This document shows, one piece after another, positions 34,816-42,794 of a stretch of DNA of 64,000 nucleotides (position 1 is its first letter; each line of letters begins with the position of its first letter). The translations under genes were made by a program, and so were the position numbers. The notes beneath the pieces were generated by a model. The model did not search any database, was not told the origin of the DNA, and worked only from the letters and a program-made list of their open reading frames with translations. This stretch comes from Lachnospiraceae bacterium (lineage in GTDB: Bacteria; Bacillota; Clostridia; Lachnospirales; Lachnospiraceae), in contig CAJTFL010000004.1 in assembly GCA_910575565.1 (NCBI GenBank), positions 1-64,000 of the forward strand, written 5' to 3'.

Positions 34816-35193
34816 CTATATCTTTCGGATCATTTGTACCATCGGCTGCCCATTGTCTGGAATTCGTGCGATTTGCTCACCATGGATTTTCGCACTAAAT
34901 CCATCCAATTCTTTCCTGAAACGGTTTGAAATCGCGGCTGGAACAGTTAAAATTTTTAACGCCAGTGAAATATAGCCATATGCGGTTAATTCGGTAATAC
35001 TTTTGGTGAGCAATTCATCTTGATCACAAACTAAATGCGTCCTTGACTTAGATAAACATTCAAATTCCACCGCACGGTCATGTAAAAAATGCTCAATATC
35101 TTCATCTTGTGAACATGAAAAAGAAGACAAGAGACAGTTCAGTTCCTTGTCTTCCTCCAATTCATCTATCAATGTCTTGAGCGAGATAAGCAC
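34816..35193 (-). pseudogene. GNAT-like protein of mobile elements, C-terminally truncated
   Basis: 125-aa frame starting at GTG 35193, four bases after the rnfB stop. DIEHFLHDRAVEFECLSKSR and TAYGYISLALKILTVP, then RKELDGFSAKIHGEQIARIP, match the N-terminal half of an acetyltransferase-like protein seen in conjugative elements. After ARIP, relatives continue into the acetyl-CoA-binding half; here the frame runs out (PMVQMIRKI). Not part of the Rnf complex; probably a leftover of an element near the tRNA-Ala. Confidence 0.55.
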
Positions 35194-35197
35194 TGCC

Positions 35198-35983
35198 TTA
35201 CAGAATCACCTTCGCCGGGCACTTGGCCGCGCATTTCCCGCAGTTGGTACACAAGCTGTAATCAATTACCGCCACATTGTTATCCATGTGAATTGCGCCC
35301 ACCTCACACTGCTTGGTGCAAAGGGTACAGGCGATACAGCCGCTATCGCATTTCGCCTTTACATCCTTGCCCTTATCATGGGAAGAACACTGCACCAGAT
35401 GCTTTGCCTTATAGGGAACCAGCTCAATCAGATGGTTGGGGCACGCCTGCACGCACTTGCCGCAGGCCACGCATTTTTCCTTATCCACCACGGCCACGCC
35501 GTCCACCACATGGATGGCGTCAAACTGGCAGGCCTTTACACAGCTGCCGTAGCCCATGCAGCCGTAGGCGCAGGCCTTCTCCCCCGCCCCGGGAACCACG
35601 GCCACCTTTCCGCAGTCGTCTATCCCAAAATACTTATACTGGACTCTGGTCTTATCACAGGTTCCCTTGCACTTTACAAAGGCCACCTGCTTATCGGAGC
35701 TTCCGCTCTCCACGCCCATGATGGCGGCGATCTTATCTGCCACCGCAGCGCCGCCCACGGGACATCCGTTTACTGCTGCCGTGCCCTTAGCGATGGCTGC
35801 CGCCAGGCCGTCGCAGCCTGGGAAACCGCAGCCGCCGCAGTTATTGCCGGGCAGCTCGGCACGGACTAAAATCTCTTTTTCATCTACTTCCACTTTAAAC
35901 GCTTCACTGGCAATCCCAAGGAGCACACCGATAATGATACCGATCGCACCGATGATGACCGCCGCTAAAAGCAAACCTGTCAT
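35198..35983 (-). CDS. rnfB: Rnf complex subunit RnfB (multi-cluster ferredoxin)
   Basis: 261-aa peripheral electron-input subunit. An N-terminal TM anchor (residues 3-25) is followed by the Fe-S motif ELPGNNCGGCGFPGC and then several 4Fe-4S binding stretches: CAYGCMGYGSCVKAC, CVACGKCVQAC, CIACTLCTKQC and CTNCGKCAAKC. RnfB takes electrons from reduced ferredoxin into the Na+- or H+-pumping Rnf complex. ATG 35983 (MTGLLLAAVIIGAIG) has TTAGGGAGG upstream. Last gene of the operon but preceded by an unusually long 171-base gap after rnfA. Confidence 0.94.
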   Translation of the reverse strand: MTGLLLAAVIIGAIGIIIGVLLGIASEAFKVEVDEKEILVRAELPGNNCGGCGFPGCDGLAAAIAKGTAAVNGCPVGGAAVADKIAAIMGVESGSSDKQVAFVKCKGTCDKTRVQYKYFGIDDCGKVAVVPGAGEKACAYGCMGYGSCVKACQFDAIHVVDGVAVVDKEKCVACGKCVQACPNHLIELVPYKAKHLVQCSSHDKGKDVKAKCDSGCIACTLCTKQCEVGAIHMDNNVAVIDYSLCTNCGKCAAKCPAKVIL

Positions 35984-36154
35984 ATTCGTCTTCCTCCCTA
36001 AGTTAAAGAAATTCGGAATCCGCTTCGCTACTTCCTCATATCCTATGCTGCTACCGCAGCCTGCCCATGGGGCTTGCACCCCGCCTGGCACAAGCAAGTC
36101 CCCTACTCCCGCTTTCGTTCCCGCAACTTAAAAGCCGTGGACTTCCTTGATAGG
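35984..36154. other. 171-base spacer inside the Rnf operon
   Basis: All other junctions in this operon are 12-13 bases apart or overlap. This spacer is GC-rich with possible hairpins (GGGG-TGCAAG-CCCC; GCTTG/CAAGC). An open frame joins rnfB in phase from 36097 but has no ribosome site or family match. Could be an RNA processing or stability element, or an inserted repeat. Confidence 0.5.
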
Positions 36155-36730
36155 TTAAATCAATCCCGAGAAGCCTAAGAACGCAATCGCCATAAGGCCG
36201 GAGGTAATCAGCACGATTGGGGACCCCTGAAAATTAAAGGGGATATCATTATCCTCGATGCTCTCGCGGATGCTTGCCAGCAGCACAATCGCAATGGTAA
36301 ACCCTACTGCCGTGCCGATTCCGTTAGCCACGCTGTAGATAAAATTGTAGCTCTTCTGCACATTGGTCAAGGCCGCGCCCAATACGGCGCAGTTGGTGGT
36401 AATCAGGGGCAGGAACACGCCCAGAGCCTGGTACAGGGAAGGTACATTCTTCTTTAAAAACATCTCCACAAACTGCACCAGGGCAGCGATTACCAGGATA
36501 AAGGCAATGGTCTGGAGATATTCCAGGTTAAGGGGAACCAGCACAAAAGAATACACCAGGTTAGTGGCAATGCAGGCCAGCGTAATGACGAAGATTACGG
36601 CTCCGCCCATGCCGATGGACGTATCCACTTTTTTCGATACCCCAAGGAAGGGGCAAAGACCTTGGAACTGGCTGAGGATAATGTTATTCACCAGAGCCGA
36701 ACCTACTATAATTAAAATCAATTCTTTCAT
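36155..36730 (-). CDS. rnfA: Rnf complex subunit RnfA
   Basis: 191-aa integral membrane protein with six predicted TM helices. Family motifs VNNIILSQFQGLCPFLGVSKK and TTNCAVLGAAL are present; the latter holds a conserved cysteine near the membrane centre that helps bind a 2Fe-2S cluster between RnfA and RnfE. GGAGGG precedes the start; 13 bases after rnfE. Confidence 0.95.
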   Translation of the reverse strand: MKELILIIVGSALVNNIILSQFQGLCPFLGVSKKVDTSIGMGGAVIFVITLACIATNLVYSFVLVPLNLEYLQTIAFILVIAALVQFVEMFLKKNVPSLYQALGVFLPLITTNCAVLGAALTNVQKSYNFIYSVANGIGTAVGFTIAIVLLASIRESIEDNDIPFNFQGSPIVLITSGLMAIAFLGFSGLI

Positions 36731-36743
36731 TTACCCGGCCCTC

Positions 36744-37565
36744 CTATTCTTTCGCTACCGGCGCAGCCGCGCCCTCTGCCGCTTTTTTCGCTTCCGCTTC
36801 CTTCTTGGCCTGAGCCGCCTTAAGAGCCGCCGCCTTCTTGGCCTCTGCCGCCTTCGCCTCTTCCTTCGCCCGGATATCCTCTAAAACCGCATGGTTCGCG
36901 GCGCAGGCTGACCCGGAGCAGCTGGCGCAGTTGCCGCCGCAGGCAAGGGCAGACTTAGGCGCGGAGCCATTGGTCGCCGATGGAGCTTTAAACTTGTTCT
37001 GGAAGGCCGTTAATACCGCCAGCACGAAGAACGCGCCGGGAGCCAGGCCGAAAATGGTGATCCGGTAGTCCTCCGGGATAAATTCAAACCCAAACACCGC
37101 ACCGCCGCCTAAGATCTCACGGAAAATGGCGATAAAGGTTAAGCCTACCGTAAAGCCAAGGCCCATGCCGATGCCGTCAAAAGCCGACTCCACCACGCCG
37201 TTTTTCGCCGCATAAGCCTCCGCACGGCCTAAGATAATGCAGTTTACCACAATCAGCGGGATATAGATGCCCAGCGACTTATATAAGCTGGGGATAAAGG
37301 CCTGCAAAAGCAGCTGGACGATGGTTACTAGGGACGCTACGATTACAATATACGCCGGGATTCTCACCCTGTCCGGTATAATCTTCCGCAAAGCGGAAAT
37401 AATTAAATTAGAAAACACCAAAACCGCCGTGGTCGAAAGGCCCATGCCCACGCCATTGATTGCCGTCGTGGTGACAGCCAGGGTGGGGCACATCCCCAAC
37501 ATCAGGACGAAGGTCGGGTTTTCCTTGATAATGCCGTTGTATAAACGCTCTGCACATTTATTCAT
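36744..37565 (-). CDS. rnfE: Rnf complex subunit RnfE with a Cys-rich, Ala/Lys-rich tail
   Basis: 273 aa. Residues 1-200 are a normal six-TM RnfE (NPTFVLMLGMCPTLAVTTTA; VVNCIILGRAEAYAAKNG, with the conserved Cys). A cytosolic tail follows that most RnfE proteins lack: a cysteine motif CGGNCASCSGSAC and then a lysine/alanine/glutamate repeat (AKEEAKAAEAKKAAALKAAQ...) likely to be a single helix or coiled coil. The cysteines could hold a cluster or a disulfide. ATG 37565 was chosen with AGGAGG 8 bases upstream; the adjacent ATG 37568 is possible. Confidence 0.92.
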   Translation of the reverse strand: MNKCAERLYNGIIKENPTFVLMLGMCPTLAVTTTAINGVGMGLSTTAVLVFSNLIISALRKIIPDRVRIPAYIVIVASLVTIVQLLLQAFIPSLYKSLGIYIPLIVVNCIILGRAEAYAAKNGVVESAFDGIGMGLGFTVGLTFIAIFREILGGGAVFGFEFIPEDYRITIFGLAPGAFFVLAVLTAFQNKFKAPSATNGSAPKSALACGGNCASCSGSACAANHAVLEDIRAKEEAKAAEAKKAAALKAAQAKKEAEAKKAAEGAAAPVAKE

Positions 37566-37577
37566 CATTCCCACCTC

Positions 37578-38189
37578 CTACTGTGCCATGCAGTTTTTTG
37601 CAAAGTAAACCGCCGCATTCACCGCACCAGTAACCGCGTTGCTGGTGATGGTCGCGCCGCTGATGGCATTAATCTCATTGTCCGCCGACGCGCCGTTTTT
37701 CGTCACGGCAAAGGCGTCCACATTCTTGCCGCCGTACTGAGCCTTCCATTCCGGCTTCTGAGCGTTCATGCCAAGACCCGCCGTCTCTGCCAGGGTCAAA
37801 AATTCAATGCCGCTTACCGTGCCGTCGGACTGGATGCCTACCGATACGGTAATCGCACCGCCATATCCGTCATTGGAAGTGGATGTCACCACGTAGCCTA
37901 CAGGGGAGCCGGAACCGTCCACAGCCGTAACCGCTTCATCCACCGTCACGTTGCCGTAGCCAAGGCCCGCGATCTGGGCATTTGCCGAGGCCAAAAGCTC
38001 CGTCAGATCATCGCTGGTAAAGTCCGCCGCCTCCGGGAGCACCGCCCGGTAAGCCTCGGCCTTCGCCTTCTGGTTTGCCACCTCGATGGGACCCTTTGTC
38101 ACCTCGTAAACGCCGCCTAAGCACGCCCCCGCTACCAGGGTAATGGCGCACAAAATCAAGGCGTCTTTCATAAATCCACCTTTGCTCAT
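37578..38189 (-). CDS. rnfG: Rnf complex subunit RnfG (covalent FMN)
   Basis: 203-aa subunit: one N-terminal TM helix (about 8-28) and an extracytoplasmic FMN-binding domain ending in the flavinylation motif ISGATITSNAV, where the Thr carries FMN through a phosphoester. Its ATG overlaps the rnfD stop (ATGA), so translation is coupled. An internal Met six codons later is a weaker alternative start. Confidence 0.94.
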   Translation of the reverse strand: MSKGGFMKDALILCAITLVAGACLGGVYEVTKGPIEVANQKAKAEAYRAVLPEAADFTSDDLTELLASANAQIAGLGYGNVTVDEAVTAVDGSGSPVGYVVTSTSNDGYGGAITVSVGIQSDGTVSGIEFLTLAETAGLGMNAQKPEWKAQYGGKNVDAFAVTKNGASADNEINAISGATITSNAVTGAVNAAVYFAKNCMAQ

Positions 38190-39112
38190 GATTTCCTGCC
38201 CTCCTTTCCAAACGCTGTGGGAAGGGTAAATTTCTCAATCAGCGGAACCAGCATATTGCTGATAATGATGGCATAGGAAACACCCTCCGCCGAACCGCCA
38301 AACAACCGGAATAAGCCGGTTAAAATCCCTAACAGCACGCCGAATGCGATCTGCCCCTTAGGGGTAATGGGGCTGGTCACGTAATCCGTAGCCATAAAGA
38401 ACGCGCCGAAGATCAGGCCGCCGCCGCACACATGGGCCGCCACGAAGCCAAGATCCTGCTGGCCGAAAATAAAGACGAAAACTGCCGTCGTTAAGATATA
38501 GGTTAAGGGGATCCGAAGGGAAATCACCTTCTTAGCCACCATATAAGCCGCGCCCACCAAAAGGGCAATCACGGATACCTCGCCGATGGTTCCGGGAATC
38601 CGCCCGATAAACATTGCCGTCACATCCACCGCCTGGCCTGCCTTTAACTGGGCTAAGGGCGTAGCGCCGCTCCACCCGTCCAAGGTAAAGTTTGACATCT
38701 TCCCCGCAAAGGAAATCAAAAGGAAGCACCGCCCGGCTAAAGCCGGGTTCATGAAGTTCTGCCCCAGGCCGCCGTAAAGCTGCTTAACCACCACAATGGC
38801 AAATACGCCGCCTAATACCGGGATCCATAAGGGGATATTGGCAGGCATATTTAACGCCAGGATCATGCCCGTAACCAGGGCGCTGCCGTCCATGATGGTA
38901 ATGGGCTTTCCCAGTGCGTACTCATATACGTACTCGCTCAAGGCACAGGCTGCCATGGTAATGATAATCACCAGTAGCGCGTGGAAGCCAAACTGGAATA
39001 CGCCGAAAGCTGCCGCCGGAAGCATGGCAATCAGCACGTCATACATAATACTTTTCGTTGTCACCGTGTCCCTAACGTGAGGGGAAGATGATACGTTTAA
39101 CAATCGACTCAT
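38186..39112 (-). CDS. rnfD: Rnf complex subunit RnfD (covalent FMN)
   Basis: 308-aa membrane subunit with several TM helices. The flavinylation motif is visible as DGWSGATPLAQL, whose Thr carries FMN. FMATDYVTSPITPKGQ is a family signature. RnfD carries electrons across the membrane and is central to ion translocation. ATG 39112 fits the family N-terminus (MSRLLNVSSSPHVRD), 13 bases after rnfC. Confidence 0.94.
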   Translation of the reverse strand: MSRLLNVSSSPHVRDTVTTKSIMYDVLIAMLPAAAFGVFQFGFHALLVIIITMAACALSEYVYEYALGKPITIMDGSALVTGMILALNMPANIPLWIPVLGGVFAIVVVKQLYGGLGQNFMNPALAGRCFLLISFAGKMSNFTLDGWSGATPLAQLKAGQAVDVTAMFIGRIPGTIGEVSVIALLVGAAYMVAKKVISLRIPLTYILTTAVFVFIFGQQDLGFVAAHVCGGGLIFGAFFMATDYVTSPITPKGQIAFGVLLGILTGLFRLFGGSAEGVSYAIIISNMLVPLIEKFTLPTAFGKEGRKS

Positions 39113-39125
39113 GTTCAAATCCCTC

Positions 39126-40451
39126 CTACGCTTTTTTTCTGCGGTTTGCCGCAACCTGTTTTCTCATATCCTTAAATGCCTGGGTAAGGGGGCGCTTGGC
39201 CGGGCACACATACGTACAGCTTCCGCACTCCATGCACTCCATTCCATTTACCTTCTCAAATCCTTCGCAGTCATTTTTTAACGCCGCCTTCATCATCATG
39301 GGGGGCACGATATGGCTGGGGCAGGCATCCACGCACCGCCCGCACCGGATACAGGGCGTAGGCTCGTTAGCCGCCACTAAGTCTTTCGTGAAACAGGTAA
39401 GGGCCGAGGAGGTTTTTGCCACAGGAACATCAATGGAAAACAGCGCCATGCCCATCATGGGGCCGCCGGAGATCATCTTTTCCGGCTCTTCCTTAAAGCC
39501 GCCTGCCGCTTCCAAAAGCTCCTGGTAATTCGTCCCCAGCTTAACGCTAAAGTTCCTGGGATCCGCAATGGCGTCGCCCGTCACCGTGATAATCTTGCGG
39601 ATCAGGGGCGTCTGCTTACAGACCGCATTATAAATCGCAATAACCGTATCGATGTTGTCCACGATGCAGCCTGCGTCCGCCGGAAGCATGGAAGAATTTA
39701 CGCTCCTGCCAGTGATGGCATAAATTAAGGAACGCTCACCACCCTGAGGATACTTGGTAAGCAGCTCCCTCACTTCGATCCTTGGCTCATCCTTTGCCAG
39801 CTCCATAAGCTTTTTAATGCCTTCCGGCTTATTGTTCTCGATGCCGATAACGCCTTTGGCGTTGTCAAACAGGGATAAGATAACCTTTAAGCCGCCTATG
39901 ATCTTCTCCGGCTCCTCTAACATCATGCGGTAATCGGAGGTTAAGTAAGGCTCGCACTCCGCACCGTTTACCAGGATATAATCAATCTTGGATTCATCCT
40001 TTGGCGTCAGCTTCACATGAGTGGGAAAACCGGCCCCTCCAAGACCCACAATGCCGGCTTCCTTTACGATTCCCCGGATTTCTTCCTTTGAAAGCTTTGT
40101 GTAATCCCGGTCTTCCCCAAAATGAGGAATGGTTTCATACAAGCCGTCGTTTTCCACGATCACGCTCGTCACCATCTGGCCGCTTACCACAAGCCTTGGC
40201 TCCACTGCCTTTACCGTGCCGGATACGGAGGAAAGGACATTGGCGGAGATAAAACCGCCTGCCTCCCCGATCATCTGGCCTGCCAGCACACGGTCGCCCT
40301 TTTTCACCAGCGGCTTCGCCGGAGCGCCGATATGCTGGGACATGGGGAATACCAGCTCGCCTTTAGGGAGCAGTTCCTGAACCGGTTTGTTCTCTGACAG
40401 CTCTTTTCCTTCATACGGATGAATGCCGCCTTTAAATGTAGCCAAACCCAT
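39126..40451 (-). CDS. rnfC: Rnf complex subunit RnfC (NADH site)
   Basis: 441-aa peripheral subunit that reduces NAD+. Seen: an N-terminal barrel-sandwich (KPLVKKGDRVLAGQMIGEA), a complex-I 51-kDa-like fold with GLGGAGFPTHVK (FMN/NAD site), and two 4Fe-4S motifs near the C-terminus (CIRCGRCVDACP and CMECGSCTYVCP). First gene of the operon, with AGAGGG upstream of ATG 40451 and a promoter about 80 bases earlier. Confidence 0.95.
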   Translation of the reverse strand: MGLATFKGGIHPYEGKELSENKPVQELLPKGELVFPMSQHIGAPAKPLVKKGDRVLAGQMIGEAGGFISANVLSSVSGTVKAVEPRLVVSGQMVTSVIVENDGLYETIPHFGEDRDYTKLSKEEIRGIVKEAGIVGLGGAGFPTHVKLTPKDESKIDYILVNGAECEPYLTSDYRMMLEEPEKIIGGLKVILSLFDNAKGVIGIENNKPEGIKKLMELAKDEPRIEVRELLTKYPQGGERSLIYAITGRSVNSSMLPADAGCIVDNIDTVIAIYNAVCKQTPLIRKIITVTGDAIADPRNFSVKLGTNYQELLEAAGGFKEEPEKMISGGPMMGMALFSIDVPVAKTSSALTCFTKDLVAANEPTPCIRCGRCVDACPSHIVPPMMMKAALKNDCEGFEKVNGMECMECGSCTYVCPAKRPLTQAFKDMRKQVAANRRKKA

Positions 40452-40530
40452 CTAACCAAACCCTCTTTCTATAAACATTTTTCTTATTTTCTGATTAAGC
40501 TGCTGACCTGTCCAGCTAATCACATTCAAC

Positions 40531-40559
40531 AGTATAACACAATTTTTTTTGGTAAACAA
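40531..40559 (-). promoter_or_regulatory. Promoter of the rnf operon
   Basis: Minus strand: TTGTTT (40554-40559), 17 bp containing an A8 run, TATACT (40531-40536). About 80 bases of leader before rnfC. Confidence 0.6.
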
Positions 40560-40892
40560 TTCAATTTTCCCTATCGTTCGGCATATCTTTATTCCTGTTT
40601 ATCCATTTTTTGCCCTTAAGGCAAAGGAAAATCCCGCCGGATTTTGTTAAAATATATACAATGAAAAAACCTTATTTTTTCCCAATTGTTTTTTTGGAAA
40701 AACATAAAATCACCTTCCTGCCTTATGTATTTGGATTTATACATTCAGGCAGTTCATTGCAAAAAAATCCGGGCGGGATTTTATCCTAGCTTGTGAAATT
40801 TTTATTTATTTCCTATTCTATATTTCCTGGCTCTCTTCCATACGTTTTTCTATTTATTTTATTTACTTATTAATATTTATTAGAAAAAACAA
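40560..40892. other. AT-rich gap between the ABC exporter and rnf operons
   Basis: Holds two inverted copies of AAAATCCCGCC: 40628-40645, and 40761-40782 on the other strand. The second reads on the minus strand as AAAATCC-CGCCC-GGATTT plus Ts, a good terminator for the upstream exporter operon. No gene is visible. Confidence 0.6.
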
Positions 40893-42794
40893 TTAATCCA
40901 ATTCCGAAAGACCGGTATAAAGCTGATAGTACCGTCCCTTCTGGTCTAGCAGCTCATCATGATCTCCCCGCTCCACAATCTCCCCGTTTTCCAAAACCAT
41001 AATGGCATTGGCATTGCGGACGGTGGACAGCCTATGGGCAATCACAAAAGTAGTCCGATCAGCCATCAGCCGATCCATGCCATGCTCAATATGCCTTTCC
41101 GTCCTGGTATCCACGGAGCTGGTAGCCTCATCCAGGATCAGAATGGGCGCCTTGGAGATGGCTGCCCTGGCGATATTTAAAAGCTGCCTCTGCCCCTGGC
41201 TTAAATTCGCCCCGTCTCCCTCCAGCATGGTATCATACCCTTTTGGAAGCCGCATGATAAAGGAATGGGCCGAAGCCGTTTTCGCTGCCTGGATCACTTC
41301 CTCATCCGTGGCGTCCAGCCGTCCGTACCGGATATTCTCCCGTACCGTCCCAGTGAACAGATGAGTATCCTGAAGCACCATGGCAATGTTCTCCCTTAAA
41401 TTCCCCATGGGAATTTTCCGGATATCCACCCCGTCGATGGTAATCCTTCCCGACTGGATATCGTAAAACCGGTTAACCAGATTGGTAATCGTGGTCTTGC
41501 CCGCGCCGGTGGAGCCTACGAAGGCAATCTTCTGCCCCGGCTTTGCGTAAAGGCTGATATGCTTCAAGATGGTTTTCTCCGGCACATACCCAAAGGTCAC
41601 ATCCTCCAAAACCACGTGCCCCTCCATAGGAGAAAGGCGCTTTGCATCCGGCTCATCCTCCGGTTCCGTCTTTTCGTCCATCACCTGGAACACCCTCTCC
41701 GCCCCTGCCAGCGCGGAAAACACATTGGAAACCTGCATGGAAATCTCGTTAATGGGGCGGGAAAATTGACGGGAAAAATTTAAAAATACCGTAAGCCCTC
41801 CCACGTCAAAGCCTTTAAGCACACACAGCAGGCCGCCAACACAGGCTGTCAGGGAGTAGTTCACCTGGCTTAAGTTTCCCATCACCGGCCCCATGATGCC
41901 GCCGAAAAACTGAGCCTTTACCTGGTTATCCCTAAGCTCGTCGTTTAAGATCTTAAACTCTTCCTTTGCCACGTCCTCATGGCAGAATACTTTCACCACC
42001 TTCTGCCCGGTAATCGTTTCCTCGATATAGCCGTTTAAGGCTCCCAGGGAATACTGCTGGGCGGAAAAATACTTCTGGCTTCTCCTGGCTACGCCGCCCC
42101 CAGCCTTCATCATCACCGGGATCATCACCACCGTAATCACCGTCAGGTATATATTGGTATAAACCATCAGCGCAAAGGTTCCCACAAGGCTTAAGGCCCC
42201 GGAAAATAACTGCACTAAGGTGCTGCTTAACATATTGCCGATAGTATCTACGTCATTGGTAAAACGGCTCATAATATCGCCGTTGGCGTTGGTGTCGTAG
42301 TAGCGCACCGGGAGGGACTGAAGCTTCACAAACAAATCGTCCCGCAGCTTTTTTAAGGCATTCTGAGCCACGGTCAGCATCACCTTCGCCTGGAAATAGT
42401 TCGTCACCACTCCTGCAAGGTAAACTGCCGCCATCACGAAAAGCCCCCTTAAAAGCCCCGCCGCATCCCCCCGGCTGCCATCCGTGGGGACAATATACGT
42501 ATTAATAATGGGCCGCAAAAGATAGGATCCGGCCAGGGTTGCGACGGTATTGACAATCACGCAGAAAAACGCCAGCCCCATCTTCCCTTTGTCTTCATTC
42601 AGATAGCTTAAAAGCCGCTTTACCGTCTGCTTTGCATTTTTCGGCATCCGCTTCGGCCCCTGGGCACGCCTTCTTCCCCCAGGCCCATGTCCCGGCCCCG
42701 GGCCTGGGCCGCCGGGGCCTTTCCCGCCGTAAGCAGCCATGCGGTTTCCATACCTGCGCTTTAAGCTCTGTCTTCTTTTTTCCCTGTCCATCAT
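40893..42794 (-). CDS. ABC exporter half-transporter, catalytically complete partner
   Basis: 633-aa fusion of a six-TM domain and an ATPase. A Gly/Pro-rich cytosolic N-terminus (residues 15-45) is followed by the TM domain, then Walker A GSTGAGKTT, signature LSQGQRQLL and Walker B ILILDEATSSVD with the catalytic Glu. Its start overlaps the stop of the partner gene (TGATG). The pair is of the heterodimeric multidrug/lipid type (TM287/288, BmrCD). The substrate is unknown; the upstream MarR suggests a toxic compound. Confidence 0.9.
   Translation of the reverse strand: MMDREKRRQSLKRRYGNRMAAYGGKGPGGPGPGPGHGPGGRRRAQGPKRMPKNAKQTVKRLLSYLNEDKGKMGLAFFCVIVNTVATLAGSYLLRPIINTYIVPTDGSRGDAAGLLRGLFVMAAVYLAGVVTNYFQAKVMLTVAQNALKKLRDDLFVKLQSLPVRYYDTNANGDIMSRFTNDVDTIGNMLSSTLVQLFSGALSLVGTFALMVYTNIYLTVITVVMIPVMMKAGGGVARRSQKYFSAQQYSLGALNGYIEETITGQKVVKVFCHEDVAKEEFKILNDELRDNQVKAQFFGGIMGPVMGNLSQVNYSLTACVGGLLCVLKGFDVGGLTVFLNFSRQFSRPINEISMQVSNVFSALAGAERVFQVMDEKTEPEDEPDAKRLSPMEGHVVLEDVTFGYVPEKTILKHISLYAKPGQKIAFVGSTGAGKTTITNLVNRFYDIQSGRITIDGVDIRKIPMGNLRENIAMVLQDTHLFTGTVRENIRYGRLDATDEEVIQAAKTASAHSFIMRLPKGYDTMLEGDGANLSQGQRQLLNIARAAISKAPILILDEATSSVDTRTERHIEHGMDRLMADRTTFVIAHRLSTVRNANAIMVLENGEIVERGDHDELLDQKGRYYQLYTGLSELD

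Noticed and set aside
35147..35869. 240-codon plus-strand frame over rnfB
   Set aside because: Antisense shadow of a GC-rich Cys/Gly-coding gene; rnfB has clear cluster motifs on the other strand.
40452..40530. Riboswitch in the rnf leader
   Set aside because: The leader is only about 80 bases and shows no recognisable aptamer or terminator/antiterminator pair.
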